From JBKECO01 sp047974745 (GTDB lineage Bacteria > Bacillota > Clostridia > Lachnospirales > Lachnospiraceae), in NCBI GenBank assembly GCA_047974745.1, contig JBKECO010000027.1, positions 1 through 64,000 of the forward strand: a stretch of 64,000 nt of DNA, in the 5' to 3' direction. This document shows, in pieces, positions 36,649-45,239 of the stretch. The first letter of the stretch is position 1. Each line of letters starts with the position of its first letter. The notes beneath the pieces were generated by a model that saw only the letters and a program-made list of their open reading frames with translations, ran no database searches and was not told the DNA's origin. A program made the position numbers and the translations under genes.

Positions 36649-36744
36649 CCTACGCCCTCCCTGATACAAAATGATATGTTTTATGTATACTTGTATTTTA
36701 CAATATGAACCAGTGAATAACAAGAATTCCACACCATGTAAAAA

Positions 36745-36780
36745 TGCAGCAGGAGTGAAATGTACTTCACTCCTGCTGCA
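36745..36780 (-). terminator. Rho-independent terminator of the metNIQ operon
   Basis: A perfect 15-bp stem (TGCAGCAGGAGTGAA at 36745-36759, its complement at 36766-36780) with a 6-base loop, followed on the minus strand by ATTTTTAC. It lies 30 bp after the metQ stop. Confidence 0.85.
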
Positions 36781-36810
36781 TTCTCGATGTGATTTATGGG
36801 ATGTATTTAT

Positions 36811-37629
36811 TTAAAAGCTTGGAACTACGGCCCCATCATAGGTGTCTTCGATAAATGTTTTGATTTTTTCACTCTGCAGTGCTTTAATAAGTGCCTGAAT
36901 CGATTCGTTGTTCTCGTTTCCACTTTTTACCGCAATGATATTTGCATAGGTCGTTGCTGCCTCTGAATCTGCACTTTCAATGACCAGTGCATCCGTAGCT
37001 GCACTGAGTCCGGCTTCTATTGCATAGTTTCCATTCAATACAGCCAGATCAACATCCTGTATAGATTTTGGAATCTGGGCCGCTTCGATTTCTATGATAT
37101 CCAAATTTTTGGGATTCTCTACGATATCATTTTTTGTTGCTACCAGACCTGCATCTTCCTTTAAAGTAATCAGTCCCTGTGACTGAAGCAAAAGAAGTGC
37201 TCGTGCTTCATTCGTTGTGTCATTCGGTACTGCGATCTGTGCTCCATCCTGAATACTCTCCAGTGATGTTGTTTTTCCTGGATAGATTCCTAGTGGTTCG
37301 TAATGAATCGCACCTGCTGATATAAGATCTGTTCCCTTACCCTCATTAAAGGATTCCAGGTATGGAAGATGCTGAAAATAATTTGCATCCAGATCCCCGC
37401 TGTCCAACGCTACATTTAGCTGAACATAGTCAGAATATTCAATGATTTCCAATGTAATTCCCTGCTCTGCAAGATCATCTGCCACCTGCTCGAGAATCTC
37501 TGCATGGGGGGATGGTGTTGCGCCTACCTTTAATGTGGTTCCATCTTGTGAGCTGCTTGCTCCGCATCCAGCCAGCAATGAAATGCTGAGTGCTGCAACT
37601 GCGGTGAGTGCTATTTTTCTTTTTGTCAT
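36811..37629 (-). CDS. metQ: Methionine ABC transporter substrate-binding lipoprotein
   Basis: A 272-aa NlpA-family lipoprotein with lipobox L-L-A-G-C (Cys22). The family pattern is complete: 'LKVGATPSPHAEILEQVADDLAEQGI' region, 'EYSDYVQLNVALDSGDLDANYFQHLPYL' region, 'GIYPGKTTSLESIQDGAQIAVPND'-type segment and 'NGNYAIEAGL'. It binds D/L-methionine outside the membrane. The start at 37629 follows AGGAGG by six bases; the longer frame to 37713 overlaps metI. Third gene of metNIQ. Confidence 0.93.
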   Translation of the reverse strand: MTKRKIALTAVAALSISLLAGCGASSSQDGTTLKVGATPSPHAEILEQVADDLAEQGITLEIIEYSDYVQLNVALDSGDLDANYFQHLPYLESFNEGKGTDLISAGAIHYEPLGIYPGKTTSLESIQDGAQIAVPNDTTNEARALLLLQSQGLITLKEDAGLVATKNDIVENPKNLDIIEIEAAQIPKSIQDVDLAVLNGNYAIEAGLSAATDALVIESADSEAATTYANIIAVKSGNENNESIQALIKALQSEKIKTFIEDTYDGAVVPSF

Positions 37630-37690
37630 AATGTTTCCTCCTGGGCTTACTGCCACTTTTGTTATATTGTGATCACGCAGATATGAATGC

Positions 37691-38356
37691 TTATCTACGG
37701 ATCCTCTTATCAAATTTTTGGGATAACCTTGTTCCGATCTCCTGAAATGAAATTACAATGGCAACAAGCAGCACCACGGTAATCCAGGCAATCAGAGTTT
37801 CATCTCTGTAATAACCATATCGAATCGCAATGTCTCCAAGTCCTCCGCCTCCAGTGGCTCCAGCCATAGCGGAATAGGACAGGATCGTTGTGACTGCGAT
37901 CGCTGCTCCCAGCAAAAGTGAGGGCAGTGATTCGGGAACCATGACCTTGTACACGATCTGTGGTGTAGATGCTCCCATTGATTTTGCTGCCTCTATGACT
38001 CCCGCATCCACCTCACTGAGGGAGGATTCTACGAGTCGGGCAATATAAGGTGCAGATGCAATGACCAATGGAACAATGGTAGCTGTCGGACCAAGGGTGG
38101 TTCCCACAAGCATTCGTGTCAAAGGTATGATAGATACCAGTAATATGATAAACGGTACGGAACGAAGGATGTTAACGGTCATTCCGGTAATTTTGTTGAT
38201 CGAAGCTTTCGGATAGATTCCATTTTTGTCAGTGACCACCAGAAGAATACCCACCGGCATTCCGATGATATATGCGATCAAAGATGAGGCAATCGTCATA
38301 TAGAGTGTCTCGCCAATTCCTTTTATGATCATAGTCATTGTTTGTGCATCAAGCAT
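37691..38356 (-). CDS. metI: Methionine ABC transporter permease
   Basis: A 221-aa inner-membrane permease with five helices and the EAA-type loop 'GVIEAAKSMGASTPQIVYKVMVPESLP' (about residues 120-146), which contacts MetN. Length is normal for MetI. It overlaps the metN stop by eight bases and precedes metQ by 61 bp. Confidence 0.94.
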   Translation of the reverse strand: MLDAQTMTMIIKGIGETLYMTIASSLIAYIIGMPVGILLVVTDKNGIYPKASINKITGMTVNILRSVPFIILLVSIIPLTRMLVGTTLGPTATIVPLVIASAPYIARLVESSLSEVDAGVIEAAKSMGASTPQIVYKVMVPESLPSLLLGAAIAVTTILSYSAMAGATGGGGLGDIAIRYGYYRDETLIAWITVVLLVAIVISFQEIGTRLSQKFDKRIRR

Positions 38357-39362
38357 AATCCTTCACCTCCTCATATGGAATTTCATTGATTTCCAGATAA
38401 TGCAGCATTTTATCTCTGAGGGCTTCTTCCTCCGGAAACTGAAGCACCATCTGACCTACGGCTTTTCCGTCAAGATTTCTGGTATCAGCATATAAAATAT
38501 TAACGGGTGCCTTACATTGAAGAACCAGATTGGATATAACAGGTTCAAAGGAGCTTCTGCCGTCAAAGGTGATTCTGTATGCATGTCTTGCCTCAAATTC
38601 TACTGACTGCCCATAGCCTTCAGAGAGTACCAGTTTTCTGGCAATGGCAGATTTTGGTCTGGAAAAAATGTCTCTGACTTCACCGCATTCTGCAATTTTG
38701 CTCTGATCGATGATTGCAACTTTATGGCAGATCTCTTCGATGACACCCATTTCGTGAGTAATAATAATTACAGTGATCCCAAGCTTTTGATTGATCTCTT
38801 TGATCAGTCCAAGAATCGATCTTGTGGTGGTAGGATCCAAGGCACTCGTTGCCTCATCACACAACAGAACATCAGGATTTGTTGCAAGGGCACGTGCGAT
38901 TGCAACTCTCTGCTTTTGTCCTCCGGAAAGCTGTGCCGGAAAAGCGTTCTTCTTATCACTCAGTCCGACCAGCTCCATCAGTTCTGCTGCCCGTTTCCTG
39001 GCCTCTTTCTTTCCCATTCCCTGGATTTCGAGGGGAAAACAAATGTTGTCCAATGCTGTTCTCTGCATCAGCAGGTTGAACTGCTGGAAGATCATTCCCA
39101 TAGACTGTCTTGCTCTGCGAAGCTCGATATCCGACATATTTTCCAGTGGTTGTCCGTTTACAACAACGCTGCCCCTTGTCGGCACTTCCAAAAAGTTCAT
39201 ACATCGGACCAGCGTGCTTTTTCCTGCACCACTCAGTCCAATAATTCCGAAAATCTCACCCTTTTCAATGGAAAGGTTGATATCCTTTAATGCTATTACC
39301 GGTCCATCTTTGGTATTGAATGTCTTTTCCAGATTTTTGATCTGAATGATTTCCGCTCCCAT
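38349..39362 (-). CDS. metN: Methionine ABC transporter ATPase
   Basis: A 337-aa ABC ATPase. Walker A GLSGAGKST (about residues 38-46), Q-loop 'GMIFQQFNLL', signature LSGGQKQRVA, Walker B 'VLLCDEAT', His switch 'IIITHEM'. A C-terminal NIL domain (about 250-337) allows feedback by methionine in the family. The start at 39362 lies eight bases after GGGAGG. First gene of metNIQ, under a methionine T-box leader. Confidence 0.95.
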   Translation of the reverse strand: MGAEIIQIKNLEKTFNTKDGPVIALKDINLSIEKGEIFGIIGLSGAGKSTLVRCMNFLEVPTRGSVVVNGQPLENMSDIELRRARQSMGMIFQQFNLLMQRTALDNICFPLEIQGMGKKEARKRAAELMELVGLSDKKNAFPAQLSGGQKQRVAIARALATNPDVLLCDEATSALDPTTTRSILGLIKEINQKLGITVIIITHEMGVIEEICHKVAIIDQSKIAECGEVRDIFSRPKSAIARKLVLSEGYGQSVEFEARHAYRITFDGRSSFEPVISNLVLQCKAPVNILYADTRNLDGKAVGQMVLQFPEEEALRDKMLHYLEINEIPYEEVKDYA

Positions 39363-39383
39363 GTCCATTTCCTCCCTATACAA

Positions 39384-39682
39384 CAAAAAAACTCTCGTTC
39401 TCGAAAAACTACTTCAAGGACGAGAGCATATGCTTCGTGGTACCACCTCAATTTACTCTCGTCTTATCACAAGAGCCTTATTCCTACGGATCGTTATCAG
39501 TCATATCGATCGATAGTGCATCACTATAACGGGTGAACCCGTCGCAGCCTAACCTGATCGGTGTCGGTACGAAGCTCCAAGACCATCTTCTGTCACTTCT
39601 GACTTTCTCCATTCTCAGCACCATGGATTCTCTGTAAAAGTTTTCATGACCTACTCTTCTCTTCATTGCTGTTTTCGTTATA
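39384..39682 (-). promoter_or_regulatory. Methionine-specific T-box leader with terminator/antiterminator
   Basis: The T-box sequence AGGTGGTACCACG lies at 39448-39436 on the minus strand. A terminator follows, stem CTCTCGT/ACGAGAG (39426-39420 with 39398-39392), then seven T. Upstream, Stem I shows the 5' loop AGTA, AGAGA, GGTGCTGAGA, and on the 3' side GAAG-ATG-G, placing codon ATG (39586-39584) at the specifier position. Uncharged tRNA-Met pairing would switch metNIQ on. No protein-coding gene is seen in this 364-bp spacer. Confidence 0.85.
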
Positions 39683-39688
39683 ATCTGC

Positions 39689-39718
39689 ATTATACGTAAT
39701 TCCTACTGGAATTGTCAA
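39689..39718 (-). promoter_or_regulatory. metNIQ promoter
   Basis: On the minus strand a perfect TTGACA (39718-39713), an 18-bp spacer and a perfect TATAAT (39694-39689). The start would be near 39682, at the 5' end of the T-box leader. Confidence 0.88.
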
Positions 39719-39726
39719 GTACTTTT

Positions 39727-40686
39727 TTATTCTGAAACGCTGCCAAAAGGTCTTGCACAGTTTTTTTCCTGTTCTGTCAGAATCCTCAGTCCATGTTCCA
39801 GCTCACTGATCACATAGGTCAGACACTCTTCCACTGCTTTGGGACTTCCGGGCAAATTCAGGATAAGTGTTGATTTTCGGATTCCGCAGGCTGCTCGCGA
39901 AAGCATTGCCCGCTTTGTCATTTGCAGGCTGTAGGCACGCATTGCCTCAGGAATTCCGGGCACTGATCGTTCTATCACTTTATTGGTTGCTTCTGGCATG
40001 CAGTCTCTTGGTGAAAATCCCGTCCCTCCTGTTGTCAGGATCAGATCGGCAGTATTTTTGTCGCAGATATATTTCATCTCATCTGTGATTGCCGTCATTT
40101 CATCCGGAAGGATCGTCTGATGAACAACGGTGTAGCCATACTGTTCTACAATACTTTTTATGACCGGACCACTTACGTCTTCACGTTCTCCGGCGAATCC
40201 ACTGTCACTTGATGTTATGACCGCAACGCGGAACCCGGTTATTTCCATCTGTTTTGGTGGTGTGCATGTGATCCTGTCACCTGGACGTATCGTTCCGCCT
40301 TTGATGACCCTTGTAAAAACACCCTCCCTGGGCATAATGCAGTCGCCCATCCGATGATAGATCTCGCAACCGGTATGACATGTTTTTCCTTTTTGCGTTA
40401 ATTCCAGTACTGCCTCCGCGATCTGGAACTGAGTTCCCACCGGACAGTCAGCAAGACTGATTCCTTCTATTATCAAATTTTCGCCAAATGCTCCCTCTGT
40501 AACATTGGCTCCTTTCTCATTGAACTCACGGACTTTCTCTTCTTCTAGCAGGCTGACCTGACGATGCCACTTACCTGCGTGTGCATCTCCTTTAATTCCA
40601 AATTCAGGTAAAAGTACAGCTTCCGCAACACTGGTCTTTGCCGTTCCCTTCGCCTTGCTGATACAGATTGCTTTTATACTACCCAT
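39727..40686 (-). CDS. MOSC domain - MogA/MoaB fusion (molybdenum cofactor protein)
   Basis: A 319-aa two-domain protein. Residues ~1-145 are a MOSC domain ('GIKGDAHAGKWHRQVSLL', 'GENLIIEG', 'CEIYHRMGDCIMPREGVF'). Residues ~150-305 are a MogA/MoaB molybdopterin-adenylyltransferase domain ('RVAVITSSDSGFAGEREDVSGP' region, 'LILTTGGTGFSPRDCMPEAT' region, 'LILNLPGSPKAVEECL'). The fusion occurs in clostridia and points to molybdenum cofactor insertion or sulfur/pterin handling. No molybdoenzyme lies in the window. It ends eight bp before the metNIQ promoter. Confidence 0.9.
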   Translation of the reverse strand: MGSIKAICISKAKGTAKTSVAEAVLLPEFGIKGDAHAGKWHRQVSLLEEEKVREFNEKGANVTEGAFGENLIIEGISLADCPVGTQFQIAEAVLELTQKGKTCHTGCEIYHRMGDCIMPREGVFTRVIKGGTIRPGDRITCTPPKQMEITGFRVAVITSSDSGFAGEREDVSGPVIKSIVEQYGYTVVHQTILPDEMTAITDEMKYICDKNTADLILTTGGTGFSPRDCMPEATNKVIERSVPGIPEAMRAYSLQMTKRAMLSRAACGIRKSTLILNLPGSPKAVEECLTYVISELEHGLRILTEQEKNCARPFGSVSE

Positions 40687-40736
40687 TCTCCCATCCCTGC
40701 TCTTTCCCGATTTAACTGTATGTAGCCTCTGACCTG

Positions 40737-40785
40737 CTGTCTTGCTCTCTGTCTGATTTACTGTCTGGCTCTCCTGTCTGGCTCT
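40737..40785. repeat. Four tandem ~12-bp units between the ArAE and MOSC-MogA genes
   Basis: Units starting at 40737, 40749, 40761 and 40774 share CTGTCTGGCTCT. They lie in the 116-bp spacer between the ArAE-type gene stop and the MOSC-MogA start. Confidence 0.75.
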
Positions 40786-40802
40786 CTATTCAATGCTTCA
40801 TT

Positions 40803-41783
40803 TCATTTCCAGTACTTATTCTTCTGCTGTTCGCTCAGCTCATCGATAAAGCTTTTTTTGAGCTTTATAAACATTTTCAGGTTCATAAAAATGATATAGA
40901 GAATTGCTCTGTTTTCAAATTCTTCACGCGTAGTCGGGAGCTGTGAGTGCTTGATTTCATTCATCAATCTGCCCTGCTTCACAAAAAGACCTTCTGTATT
41001 ATAGGTTTCATGCAGTTCTTTTGCGATCTGGTTCATAAAGTCTGATATAGCATACATGTACTCTACTGTCATGGTCAGACTTTGCATTTTTTCATAGGTA
41101 TCTGCGAGCAGATCTATCTGCCTGCTTCGAAGTTCCATATACTGCATGTAGTATTTGCTCTCCTGAAAAAATGTATTATCATCATTGCGAAAAGCGTGTT
41201 CTTTTCCCTCATCGATATGCCCTCTCAAATCCTCCATCAGCGTTTCGATCTCATCATCATTTCCCTGTGCGATCAGCTTTTTTGACATGCTTGTCAGGAG
41301 CAGTCTGAAATGCTCCTCGATCATGATCTGCTGCTTTCTGATCTTCATCACACTTCCAGGCATGAACATATTGATGGCGATACCGATTAGTGTGCCAATG
41401 AGCAGTAGCATAGCCTCATTCTTTAGCATCATCAGAGACAGATCCTGCTCTAACAGATAATGGGTTGCGATCACTGCATTGATCGGCAGAGCATCCTGCA
41501 TATTGAATGCGACACAGATACCTGCAAATAAAAGAAGGAATACTCCAAATGCTGGAATAGAAAAAGGCACAATGGAAAAAATGACCAGCATCAGAAGATA
41601 TGCAGCAATAAACGCTGCAATTCTCTTGATAGCTACCCTGATTGTCTGCTTTTTTGTATCCTGTACAGACAGGATGGTTATGATTCCTGCAGAAACAGCA
41701 TTCAACAGGCCTAATGCATACGCCAGCAGAATGGAGACTGTACTGCCAATGGCAATTTTTGTCACTTTTATCCATAATGTCAT
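40803..41783 (-). CDS. Aromatic acid exporter-family (ArAE_1/FUSC-like) membrane protein
   Basis: A 326-aa protein. About six hydrophobic segments fill residues 1-145 ('IAIGSTVSILLAYALGLLNAVSAGIITILSV' region, family typical), followed by a ~180-residue helical cytoplasmic part. It matches the ArAE_1 proteins of Firmicutes, thought to export small aromatic or amphipathic compounds; the substrate is unknown. A ribosome site AGAGAGG precedes it. It is last of a closely spaced four-gene row with natA, natB and a 52-aa membrane peptide. Confidence 0.8.
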   Translation of the reverse strand: MTLWIKVTKIAIGSTVSILLAYALGLLNAVSAGIITILSVQDTKKQTIRVAIKRIAAFIAAYLLMLVIFSIVPFSIPAFGVFLLLFAGICVAFNMQDALPINAVIATHYLLEQDLSLMMLKNEAMLLLIGTLIGIAINMFMPGSVMKIRKQQIMIEEHFRLLLTSMSKKLIAQGNDDEIETLMEDLRGHIDEGKEHAFRNDDNTFFQESKYYMQYMELRSRQIDLLADTYEKMQSLTMTVEYMYAISDFMNQIAKELHETYNTEGLFVKQGRLMNEIKHSQLPTTREEFENRAILYIIFMNLKMFIKLKKSFIDELSEQQKNKYWK

Positions 41784-41814
41784 TTCTGTATTTCCTCTCT
41801 AAATCTGTGAAATA

Positions 41815-41973
41815 TCAGAAAAGCGGCATTCCAAAGTACTGCAGGATCGCTGTCAGCGCCATAATAAAGATAATCATGACAATGGAAAAAATAACAAATC
41901 GAACCAGTTTCTTTACGATTCCAAAAACCAGCATTATGATCGATATGCTGATCAAAAATAAAATTAGCTGCAT
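41815..41973 (-). CDS. 52-aa hydrophobic membrane peptide
   Basis: An ATG at 41973 with AGAGG upstream opens a 52-codon frame ending in TGA (41817-41815). The product has two hydrophobic stretches (residues ~3-20 and ~25-44) joined by the basic turn Lys-Lys-Leu-Val-Arg, i.e. a probable two-helix membrane peptide. It fills the space between natB (25-bp gap) and the ArAE gene (31-bp gap) in the same direction. No family is recognised; it is a plausible small subunit of the transporter beside it. Confidence 0.6.
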   Translation of the reverse strand: MQLILFLISISIIMLVFGIVKKLVRFVIFSIVMIIFIMALTAILQYFGMPLF

Positions 41974-41998
41974 ACAGTTCCTCTTTTCCAGATTCTCA

Positions 41999-43213
41999 TC
42001 AAATCATGACCTTTTCGCTCTTAAATGCACTGGCAATCCCCAGGATCAGGAGCAGGTCTATCAAATATGTAATGACTATTGTAATTAAAAACCCTTCCAT
42101 TGTCAGCGACTGGGAAAAAATCCCTCGAAATGCAACGGAGGTATTAAAGACCGGAATCAGATAGGAAGTCATGTCCTTTACCTCTGAAGAATACATTGTA
42201 ATCATACTTGAGACAATGACTAGCATATACAGCACACTGACATATGTTTGTGCTACTTTTACTGTCTTTGACATGATCGAAACCATTCCGACAATACCAA
42301 CATATAAAAGTACGATTCCAATCACCAGCACCAACATTTCAAAGATCTGCAATGGGGAAAAAGTGATAGAAAAGCCTTCTAATCTCTCCTCCGCTCCAAT
42401 GCTTTGCACAGCTACCGGAATGGCAATCAAAATGGAAATAACGTATACCATTGCCGAGAGTATGGACAGCAGGCTGAGTGCAGCTATTTTTCCAAATACG
42501 ATCTCGGAACGTTTTAATGGCGTTAATAAAAGATTGGCCATGGTACCCCGCTCCTTTTCGCCTGTAAATACATCGATTCCCATGGTCATCGCTCCGGTGA
42601 AAAGCATGATCGTGATAAAATAGGGAACGAACATTCCAAGTACCTTTCCTGCTGCCTTATTTTCATCCTGAATCATTCCTTCACTGTTATCCGAATCAAT
42701 CGTGAAGATCTGCGTATATTCCAAATTGCCGAACCGCTCTTCCAATTTCTGAATTCGATATTCCTCCAGATACACAGATACATATCTGTCACGGGCTTCT
42801 GCCGAATAGTCCTCTGATGGATTGTAGAAGGTTCTGATTTGTGGCAGAGCCACATTTTCCTGCGTTGTGCTCTGTAACATTTCGTTGAATTCTTTGGGGA
42901 AAATAATTAGAAGATCCGCTTTTCCAGATAAAATTTCATTTTTTATCTCCGATATATCGTCCTCGGCATCCAGAAATGTTGCAGTAGCTGCACTGTCTGA
43001 ATCCAGCATCAGCTTAAAATCCTCAGGTGCATTTTGTACATACACCAAAGGGACATGACTTTGGATGTCATCCTGCATGTTACTGATCAGTACAAAGATC
43101 AGAACACAGATTCCAATGATCATGATCACAGGAAGAAAAAAGAGGGAAAAGATCATTTTTTTGTCCTTGAATACACGATATAGTTCTTTTTTCATGATAA
43201 TCATAAATCCCAT
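41999..43213 (-). CDS. natB: ABC transporter permease, NatB-like
   Basis: A 404-aa ABC-2-type permease. An N-terminal helix ('KKELYRVFKDKKMIFSLFFLP') is followed by a ~130-residue extracellular domain, then five to six helices ('GAMTMGIDVFTGEKERGTMANLLLTPLKRSEI' region is the family signature). NatAB of Bacillus exports Na+; other members handle drugs or peptides. The start at 43213 has AAGGAG six bases upstream, ten bp after the natA stop. Second gene of the operon. Confidence 0.85.
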   Translation of the reverse strand: MGFMIIMKKELYRVFKDKKMIFSLFFLPVIMIIGICVLIFVLISNMQDDIQSHVPLVYVQNAPEDFKLMLDSDSAATATFLDAEDDISEIKNEILSGKADLLIIFPKEFNEMLQSTTQENVALPQIRTFYNPSEDYSAEARDRYVSVYLEEYRIQKLEERFGNLEYTQIFTIDSDNSEGMIQDENKAAGKVLGMFVPYFITIMLFTGAMTMGIDVFTGEKERGTMANLLLTPLKRSEIVFGKIAALSLLSILSAMVYVISILIAIPVAVQSIGAEERLEGFSITFSPLQIFEMLVLVIGIVLLYVGIVGMVSIMSKTVKVAQTYVSVLYMLVIVSSMITMYSSEVKDMTSYLIPVFNTSVAFRGIFSQSLTMEGFLITIVITYLIDLLLILGIASAFKSEKVMI

Positions 43214-43223
43214 TTTTCTCTCC

Positions 43224-43991
43224 TTATCCTCGTGTGTTCTGATAAAGTTCAAAAAACACATCTTCAAGATTATCCATCTGATAGGTCATATAGATCTGCT
43301 CAAGCGCAGCGTCGCAGACCATCCGTCCATCTATAATGATTCCCACTCTGTCGCAAAGCTTTTCGGCTTCTGTCATAATATGAGTGGAAATGATAATCAG
43401 TTTTCCTTCTTCTTTTAATTTCTTCAAATAATCCAGTACCAGTCTGGCAGTGAGAATGTCTAATCCACTGGTCGGCTCGTCAAATATAATGATCGAAGGA
43501 TCGTGAGCAAGGCTGATGGCAATTGCTGCCTTTTGCTTCATACCGGTGGAAAGCTCTTCTATCTTCTTCTTCCTGAATTCTCCAATTTCGAAATATTCAA
43601 AAAGCATTTCTTTTCTCTGCTCCGTTTTCACTGCATCCATATTATACAAGGCTGCAAAGAAGTCAAACATGTAATCCACCGAAAAATGTGGATCCAGCTT
43701 GATTTCATTTGTAAGAAAAGCAATGCGGCTTCTTACTTGTGTTGCATCCGATATCGTATCGAACCCTTCGACTGTCACACTGCCTTCCGTTGGTCTGAGT
43801 AATGTAGACATGCATCTGAGCGTCGTTGTCTTTCCTGCACCATTCGGTCCCAAAAGTCCATATATTTCGCCTGACCGTGCCTGAAAGGATATCTGATTCA
43901 CTGCGGTGACCAGCTTATTTTGTGCCTTCTCCTTCTTCATCTGCCGTTTCGACAATTTATAGACTTTTGTCAGGTTCTTTACTTCTACCAT
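43224..43991 (-). CDS. natA: ABC transporter ATPase, NatA-like
   Basis: A 255-aa ABC ATPase. Walker A GPNGAGKTT, signature 'ELSTGMKQKAAIA', Walker B 'IIIFDEPTSGLD', His switch 'IISTHIM'. The Lys-rich insertion between the first strands ('SKRQMKKEKAQNK') resembles NatA proteins. The start at 43991 lies after AGGAGGG; a longer open frame to 44054 has no ribosome site. First gene of the natA-natB-52aa-ArAE row. Confidence 0.88.
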   Translation of the reverse strand: MVEVKNLTKVYKLSKRQMKKEKAQNKLVTAVNQISFQARSGEIYGLLGPNGAGKTTTLRCMSTLLRPTEGSVTVEGFDTISDATQVRSRIAFLTNEIKLDPHFSVDYMFDFFAALYNMDAVKTEQRKEMLFEYFEIGEFRKKKIEELSTGMKQKAAIAISLAHDPSIIIFDEPTSGLDILTARLVLDYLKKLKEEGKLIIISTHIMTEAEKLCDRVGIIIDGRMVCDAALEQIYMTYQMDNLEDVFFELYQNTRG

Positions 43992-44203
43992 ATTCCCTCC
44001 TCTGCCTTGCTCTATGTTACACCTACTATACCTCAGAACAGCAAATTTATACAACCCCTACCCTGGAATTTATGCTAATTCCTAAGGCTTGACTTTTCTT
44101 TTTACCAAATGTACATTATAGAATATGGTATCAGAGGGACAAAGCGTAAAACAATCCCTGGTATCTGCTCAAATATTACACTTGGAAGGGGTAACTTTCA
44201 TTC

Positions 44204-44917
44204 ATGGCTCCAGGGAAAAAATATAAAACCACATTACAATATGCATTTCGTTCTTCCCTGCCTGTCATGGCAGGTTATCTTGTCCTTGGGGCAGGGTTTG
44301 GCATATTAATGGAAAGTAAAGGCTACAGTGTATGGTGGTCTGTTTTAATGAGTGTTACGATCTATGCAGGATCTATGCAGTATGTGGCAGTCAGTCTGTT
44401 ATCAGGCGGTGCAACGCTTCTGGCTGCGGCACTGATGACGATCGTGGTTAATATCAGACATTTATTTTATGGAATTACGATGTTAAGGCATTATAAAGAT
44501 ACGGGTGCATGGAAGCCCTATTTAATTTTTTCTCTGACCGATGAGACCTATTCGCTGGTCTGCTCTGCTGAGGTACCAGAAGGCATGAGTCGCCGGCACT
44601 ACTACCTGTTCTTATCCATGCTGAATCAGTCTTACTGGATCATTGGCAGCTTTGCCGGCGGTCTGATCGGCAGCCTGATTCCATTTCAAACTGCCGGTAT
44701 TGAATTTTCAATGACTGCTTTGTTCACTGTAATTTTTGTAAATCAATGGGAAAAGAACAGGCAGCACCTGCCTGCTCTCTCTGGTATTGTCATAACTTTG
44801 TCGTGTCTTTTGATTTTTGGACGAAACAGTTTTCTGATACCCTCCATGCTTTTGATCACCCTTGCACTCTGGTTCGAAAAGCGTTGGATCAAGGAGGATT
44901 TTCAAAATGAATTTTGA
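44204..44917 (+). CDS. azlC: Branched-chain amino acid exporter large subunit AzlC
   Basis: A 237-aa membrane protein with about seven to eight helices. The AzlC signature is clear: 'PVMAGYLVLGAGFGILMESKGY' region, 'YAGSMQYVAVSLLSGG' and 'NIRHLFYGITML'. With AzlD it exports branched-chain amino acids. GGAAGGGG lies about 12 bases before the ATG, an unusually long spacing; an ATT four bases upstream is unlikely. It overlaps azlD by 11 bases. Confidence 0.92.
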   Translation: MAPGKKYKTTLQYAFRSSLPVMAGYLVLGAGFGILMESKGYSVWWSVLMSVTIYAGSMQYVAVSLLSGGATLLAAALMTIVVNIRHLFYGITMLRHYKDTGAWKPYLIFSLTDETYSLVCSAEVPEGMSRRHYYLFLSMLNQSYWIIGSFAGGLIGSLIPFQTAGIEFSMTALFTVIFVNQWEKNRQHLPALSGIVITLSCLLIFGRNSFLIPSMLLITLALWFEKRWIKEDFQNEF

Positions 44918-45239
44918 TGTTCACTCCTTATTATTAATACTCGTCATTGCAGGAATTACAATTGGAATTCGTTTCCTGCCCTTCTTGATTTTCCGAGATC
45001 ACGCTCCGGCACTGATTCTCTACCTCGGGGAAGTTCTTCCCTATGCAATTATGGGAATGCTTATCGTTTACTGTCTGAAAGATGTTTCGCTTACCTCAGG
45101 CTTACATGGAGTTCCAGAGGCTATATGTGTACTGCTTGTCATACTACTGGAAAAATGGAAACACAACACTTTGCTTTCCATTCTGGCAGGGACTGTTGTA
45201 TATATGTTCCTTATTTCAGCGCTTCCAGGGCTCCTTTGA
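44907..45239 (+). CDS. azlD: Branched-chain amino acid exporter small subunit AzlD
   Basis: A 110-aa membrane protein with four helices and the AzlD pattern 'GIRFLPFLIF', 'LGEVLPYAIMGMLIVYCL'. The start at 44907, inside the end of azlC, follows AAGGAGG. Its last 29 bases overlap the convergent lpdA gene, and no terminator can be seen between the two. Confidence 0.9.
   Translation: MNFDVHSLLLILVIAGITIGIRFLPFLIFRDHAPALILYLGEVLPYAIMGMLIVYCLKDVSLTSGLHGVPEAICVLLVILLEKWKHNTLLSILAGTVVYMFLISALPGLL

Noticed and set aside
39484..39690. Minus-strand 68-codon frame upstream of metN
   Set aside because: It coincides with Stem I of the T-box leader; the conserved RNA structure explains the sequence and no ribosome site fits.
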